DNA of 10,182 nucleotides. Source: a bacterium (GTDB lineage Bacteria > Planctomycetota > Planctomycetia > Pirellulales > Pirellulaceae). The position numbers and the translations under genes are program-made. Positions 7,854-10,182 of the stretch are shown piece after piece (within the stretch, counting starts at the first letter, position 1; each line of letters begins with the position of its first letter). The notes below the pieces were generated by a model that did not search any database, was not told the origin of the DNA, and worked only from the letters and a program-made list of their open reading frames with translations. The stretch lies in the NCBI GenBank assembly GCA_030432015.1, contig JAUIHJ010000255.1, forward strand, positions 1 through 10,182, in the 5' to 3' direction.

Positions 7854-7924
7854 GGCGTCGATGCCGTTGGGTCTTGACTTCGAGCCAATCGAAGCCACGT
7901 TGAGGGGTTGTTTACGCCAACCAT

Positions 7925-7944
7925 CGATCGGCCTGCGATCGGCC
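7925..7944. repeat. Short tandem direct repeat in the spacer between the two cytochrome b genes
   Basis: CGATCGGCC occurs twice (7925-7933 and 7936-7944), 11 bases apart, about one helical turn. Each copy contains the palindrome CGATCG. It lies in the 114-base spacer (7854-7967). The spacing would suit a dimeric DNA-binding protein, but no promoter is evident beside it and chance is possible in GC-rich DNA. Confidence 0.3.
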
Positions 7945-7967
7945 GAGAAATGGTAACCAAGTGTTGT

Positions 7968-8744
7968 CTAGAGCGGACCGCTGATACCGCCATCCTTACG
8001 AATGCGCCAAAAGTGGATCGCCATCAGCAACGCAGCTCCAAGAGGAATCGCGATACAGTGCAAAACGTAGAAGCGATTCAGCGTTTCTTCTCCCACGAAG
8101 CGGGCACCAAGTAAACCGAATCTCGCATCCGAGGCATTGGTAATCATGTCGATGCCATCCAGCGTGAGCAGTGCCGCACCGGGGCCTTCGTGCCCCAGGA
8201 TCGGGGTCGCGCGGGCCATGTTTGAACCGACTGTGATCGCCCAGATGGCCAACTGGTCCCAGGGCAAGAGATAGCCAGTGAAAGAAAGCAATAAGGTGAG
8301 AAGCAACAGAATCACGCCAATGACCCAGTTGAACTCGCGAGGCGGTTTGTAGCTACCGGTCAGGAAAACACGGTACATATGAAGCCAGACCGTGATCACC
8401 ATCGCATGCGCTGCCCAGCGATGGACTTCGCGCAATATTCCCAGTGAGGCAACATCTCGGAGCGCAGTGATGTCTGCATAGGCCCATTCCAAGGTCGGCC
8501 GGTAGTAAAACATCAACAGCACGCCGGTGACGGTTTCCACGAGGAACAGGAAGAACGTGATGCCACCCATGCACCAGGTAAAGCTGAGGGCAATCCCCTG
8601 CTTCTTGATGGAGACCGGATGCAGATGCAAGAAAAAGTTGGTCAACATCACAACGACGCGGTTACGTCGGTCGACGGGCGCCGGATGTCGAAAAATACTC
8701 TTCCAGATTTGCGAGTCGCGAATGATTTGGTCGATCGAAGGCAT
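7968..8744 (-). CDS. Cytochrome b, b6-type N-terminal subunit (four-helix diheme core)
   Basis: 258 residues, four main TM helices. Heme b ligands: His108 and His122 (14 apart, in VHRWAAHAMVITVWLH) and His229 and His244 (15 apart, in the fourth helix). The 15 spacing is the b6 form; mitochondrial-type cytochrome b has 14. Other b6 hallmarks are FYYRPT (79-84), PWDQ (161-164) and the C-terminal GISGPL, which ends the protein as in b6. Cys58 in WCMGGIT sits where b6 has the Cys that covalently holds heme c_i (c_n) near the Qi site, so a third heme is likely here. Compared with b6 there is an insertion at about residues 185-218. ATG 8744 is chosen because MPSIDQIIRDSQIW fits the family N-terminus; a GTG at 8855 or ATG at 8834 would add an atypical His-rich stretch. 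It pairs with the subunit IV-like product encoded next. Confidence 0.93.
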   Translation of the reverse strand: MPSIDQIIRDSQIWKSIFRHPAPVDRRNRVVVMLTNFFLHLHPVSIKKQGIALSFTWCMGGITFFLFLVETVTGVLLMFYYRPTLEWAYADITALRDVASLGILREVHRWAAHAMVITVWLHMYRVFLTGSYKPPREFNWVIGVILLLLTLLLSFTGYLLPWDQLAIWAITVGSNMARATPILGHEGPGAALLTLDGIDMITNASDARFGLLGARFVGEETLNRFYVLHCIAIPLGAALLMAIHFWRIRKDGGISGPL

Positions 8745-8867
8745 CTTGCTTACTTCGAGATGATGTTGACGGCGATGTTGCTTACCGATGAATCTGACCG
8801 CAGATTTTGGGCAGGCGGTGTGTGCTTGCCCCATGGCCTCTTCGTCGAGGTGCACCTGACGTTGAGG
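8745..8867 (-). other. Spacer between Rieske and cytochrome b genes
   Basis: These 123 bases stay open in the cytochrome b frame from GTG 8855, but the 37 residues they would add (His- and Arg-rich) do not resemble cytochrome b. A 10-base palindrome AGGTGCACCT lies at 8848-8857. No good Shine-Dalgarno sequence precedes ATG 8744. I read the stretch as untranslated, with the longer start as the alternative. Confidence 0.4.
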
Positions 8868-10016
8868 TTAAACCGTTACGTACGACGCACTGTCAGACCA
8901 CTGCCCAATTTCTTCCTTGTATTTGCGACTCTTGTCCACTTCCAGTTGGCCGTCGTCCGCTAAGCGGATGGCAAACCGTTCCAAGGGCCGAGGCGCGGGC
9001 CCTTCAAAGTTGATCCCGTCCTTATAAAAGCCGCTACCATGGCAGGGACATTTGAATTTTTGCTCACCCTCCAGCCAATTCGGCGTGCAACCCAAGTGGG
9101 TGCAAACCGACTGGAGAGCAAAGATCTGCGGGACCCCGTCGTACTCGTCGCGTACGATCCAGACACCAAATTGGGCCTTGAATTTTGTGGCGACCTGCCC
9201 GGGTGCTAACTCGTCCGGAAAGCCGACTTTGAATTTGGTTGGCGGCTCCGTCAGGATATTGGGGAACATGTACCGGGCCAGGCCCAGCAACCACAGCAGG
9301 TTTGTGGCGATGATCGTGCCAAAGCCGATTCCGACGGCTGAACTCAGGTAAACACCCAAAGATCCGAGCGTCAGCGCGAGAAAGCCACGCCGTTCTGCCG
9401 ATGTCGCAGTGGATGCCTTGGCGTAGGACGGCTTCGCGGGCATTGGGGGTACGGCGAGTTTTGTCTTGCCGGTGGGAACCGTTTTGCCTTGCGCCGCAGC
9501 CTCCGCCTTGGAGATCGGACCCGGCTTGGTCGCCGAACGGGCGGCTGCCAAGATGCTGGCCGTATCCTTCGGGCCTCCGGCTGCGGCAGGCGCGGCCTTG
9601 GCCGCCGCTTTGGCAGCGGCGGGCTTTGCGGCAGGTTTGGGTGACGCCTTGGCGGCAGGTTGGGCCGGCGCCGCCCCCGCTTTTTCACCACGCGCGGCAG
9701 CCAGCATTTCCTCGACCGACATCTGGCCCGGCTTCTTCTTCGGCCCCGCGGCAGCAGGTTTGGGAGCGGCCGCCGCCGGCTTGTCGCTCGCAGCAGCACC
9801 CGCCTTCTCCGCACGCGCCGCCGCTAACATCTCTTCGACCGACATCGCCGACGGTTTCTTTCCAGACGCGGCAGGTGTCGCAGAGGACGGCGCCTCCGCC
9901 TGAGGTTCAGTCGATTCCGCGGCAGCTGCGGGCGGATCTCCCCCCGAACCACTGCCATCACTGGCACGGGCTGCTGCCAGCATCTCTTCGACCGACATTT
10001 TGTCTTTTTTTGCCAT
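8868..10016 (-). CDS. Rieske [2Fe-2S] protein with cytoplasmic repeat-bearing N-terminal tail
   Basis: 382 residues, about twice a usual Rieske protein. ATG 10016 follows GGATAACC, a weak ribosome site. Residues 1-205 are an Ala/Pro/Lys-rich tail with three exact copies of MSVEEMLAAAR (7-17, 58-68, 99-109) and one degenerate copy ending ILAAAR (150-160). Then comes a twin-arginine motif (ERRGFLAL, 208-215) and hydrophobic segment (about 211-247), the usual Tat signal-anchor of Rieske proteins; this puts the tail in the cytoplasm. The extracytoplasmic domain holds both cluster boxes: CTHLGC (Cys305, His307 ligands) and CPCHGSGF (Cys323, His326 ligands), with Cys310 and Cys325 forming the expected disulfide. 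It takes the first electron from quinol at the Qo site and passes it outward, here most likely to the octaheme cytochrome. It is the first gene of the cluster. The function of the tail is unknown. Confidence 0.95.
   Translation of the reverse strand: MAKKDKMSVEEMLAAARASDGSGSGGDPPAAAAESTEPQAEAPSSATPAASGKKPSAMSVEEMLAAARAEKAGAAASDKPAAAAPKPAAAGPKKKPGQMSVEEMLAAARGEKAGAAPAQPAAKASPKPAAKPAAAKAAAKAAPAAAGGPKDTASILAAARSATKPGPISKAEAAAQGKTVPTGKTKLAVPPMPAKPSYAKASTATSAERRGFLALTLGSLGVYLSSAVGIGFGTIIATNLLWLLGLARYMFPNILTEPPTKFKVGFPDELAPGQVATKFKAQFGVWIVRDEYDGVPQIFALQSVCTHLGCTPNWLEGEQKFKCPCHGSGFYKDGINFEGPAPRPLERFAIRLADDGQLEVDKSRKYKEEIGQWSDSASYVTV
9537..9998 (-). repeat. Four in-frame repeats (MSVEEMLAAAR) in the Rieske N-terminal tail
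   Basis: Repeat units lie at 9966-9998, 9813-9845, 9690-9722 and, degenerate, 9537-9569. The first three encode the identical 11 residues but differ at several third codon positions (for example CTG/TTA for Leu, and GCA, GCG, GCT or GCC for Ala). So the peptide, not the DNA, is conserved. Spacings are 51, 41 and 51 residues. Each unit is predicted to be a short amphipathic helix joined by flexible Ala/Pro/Lys linkers. Confidence 0.9.
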
Positions 10017-10085
10017 GGTTATCCAGCGACGTAAGCTGCTGCGAAGTCGACAGTTACGGTGAACACGTGAGTTTCGCTTCGAACT

Positions 10086-10099
10086 GTGAAGATTTTCAC
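10086..10099. repeat. Small inverted repeat in the leader of the cluster
   Basis: GTGAA and TTCAC arms with a 4-base GATT loop, just downstream of the predicted -10 element on the minus strand. It could be an operator half-site pair or a short 5' hairpin. Arms this short occur often by chance. Confidence 0.25.
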
Positions 10100-10114
10100 G
10101 ATCCAGATCACAAA

Positions 10115-10142
10115 GTTGTAGCCCAAGTGGGATTGTTGTCAA
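10115..10142 (-). promoter_or_regulatory. Predicted sigma70-like promoter of the Rieske/cytochrome b cluster
   Basis: On the minus strand TTGACA (10137-10142, perfect -35) is followed after 16 bases by TACAAC (10115-10120, four of six matches to the -10 consensus). Transcription would start near 10108, giving a leader of about 90 bases before the ATG at 10016. No other comparable promoter was noticed further down the cluster, which fits one long operon. Pattern match only. Confidence 0.45.
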
Positions 10143-10182
10143 CCACCCAGAAATGTCGGAAAGTTTGAGATAGACGGAAGTT

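Noticed and set aside
6846..7877. A 343-residue plus-strand ORF
   Set aside because: It is exactly antisense to the subunit IV-like gene, is rich in Gln, His and Arg with no domain or membrane pattern, and arises from the codon bias of the real gene.
8745..8855. Longer cytochrome b start at GTG 8855
   Set aside because: The added 37 residues are unlike any cytochrome b N-terminus; kept as an alternative because no ribosome site decides the matter.
9466..9903. Ala-rich plus-strand ORF with repeated segments
   Set aside because: It is the antisense shadow of the Rieske tail repeats and has no independent support.
10017..10142. Longer Rieske start giving 42 more residues
   Set aside because: It would start at a TTG that coincides with the predicted -35 element, the added residues look non-coding, and ATG 10016 has a weak but acceptable ribosome site.
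1..10182. CRISPR array, tRNA, rRNA, insertion sequence or phage genes
   Set aside because: No regularly spaced DNA repeats, RNA gene signatures, transposase motifs or terminal inverted repeats were seen; the only repeats encode the Rieske tail.

Overview
The window holds one co-directional minus-strand gene cluster, read from about 10,120 down to 1. It encodes a quinol:acceptor oxidoreductase of the Rieske/cytochrome b class (bc1/b6f type) with very unusual redox partners. In transcription order the genes are: a Rieske Fe-S protein with a long repeat-bearing N-terminal tail; a b6-type cytochrome b; a subunit IV-like cytochrome b C-terminal protein enlarged by extra membrane helices; a 1,629-residue membrane-anchored octaheme cytochrome c; a secreted cupredoxin-like protein; and a second, paralogous cupredoxin-like lipoprotein that runs off the left edge. 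No plus-strand gene is convincing, because every plus-strand ORF lies antisense to a well-supported gene.

Organism (inference): a planctomycete, probably of the Pirellula/Rhodopirellula kind. The reasons are the giant cytochrome with KYGCYGCH-type heme sites, the split b6/IV arrangement joined to a multiheme protein, the weak Shine-Dalgarno signals and the moderately GC-rich composition. No rRNA or marker gene is present to prove it.

Layout. 10,017-10,182: upstream leader with one plausible sigma70-like promoter. 8,868-10,016: Rieske protein. 7,968-8,744: cytochrome b with b6 signatures (14- and 15-residue heme-ligand spacings, and a Cys at the position that holds heme c_i in b6). 6,489-7,853: subunit IV-like protein in which the Qo-site PEWY reads APWY. 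1,571-6,460: octaheme cytochrome with one TM anchor, coiled coil, PDZ-like domain, a three-heme module and five His/Met-type cytochrome c domains. 1,461-1,570: spacer with a strong hairpin just before a good ribosome binding site. 675-1,460 and 1-668: tandem cupredoxin paralogues.

How they would work together (inference): quinol is oxidised at a Qo site formed by the two cytochrome b proteins. One electron goes through the Rieske cluster into the octaheme protein, which takes the place of cytochrome c1. The other goes through the b hemes and probably a c_i-like heme. The cupredoxins would carry electrons from the octaheme protein to a terminal acceptor. The most novel elements are the 1.6k-residue cytochrome with its coiled coil and PDZ domain, and the cytoplasmic MSVEEMLAAAR repeat tail on the Rieske protein.
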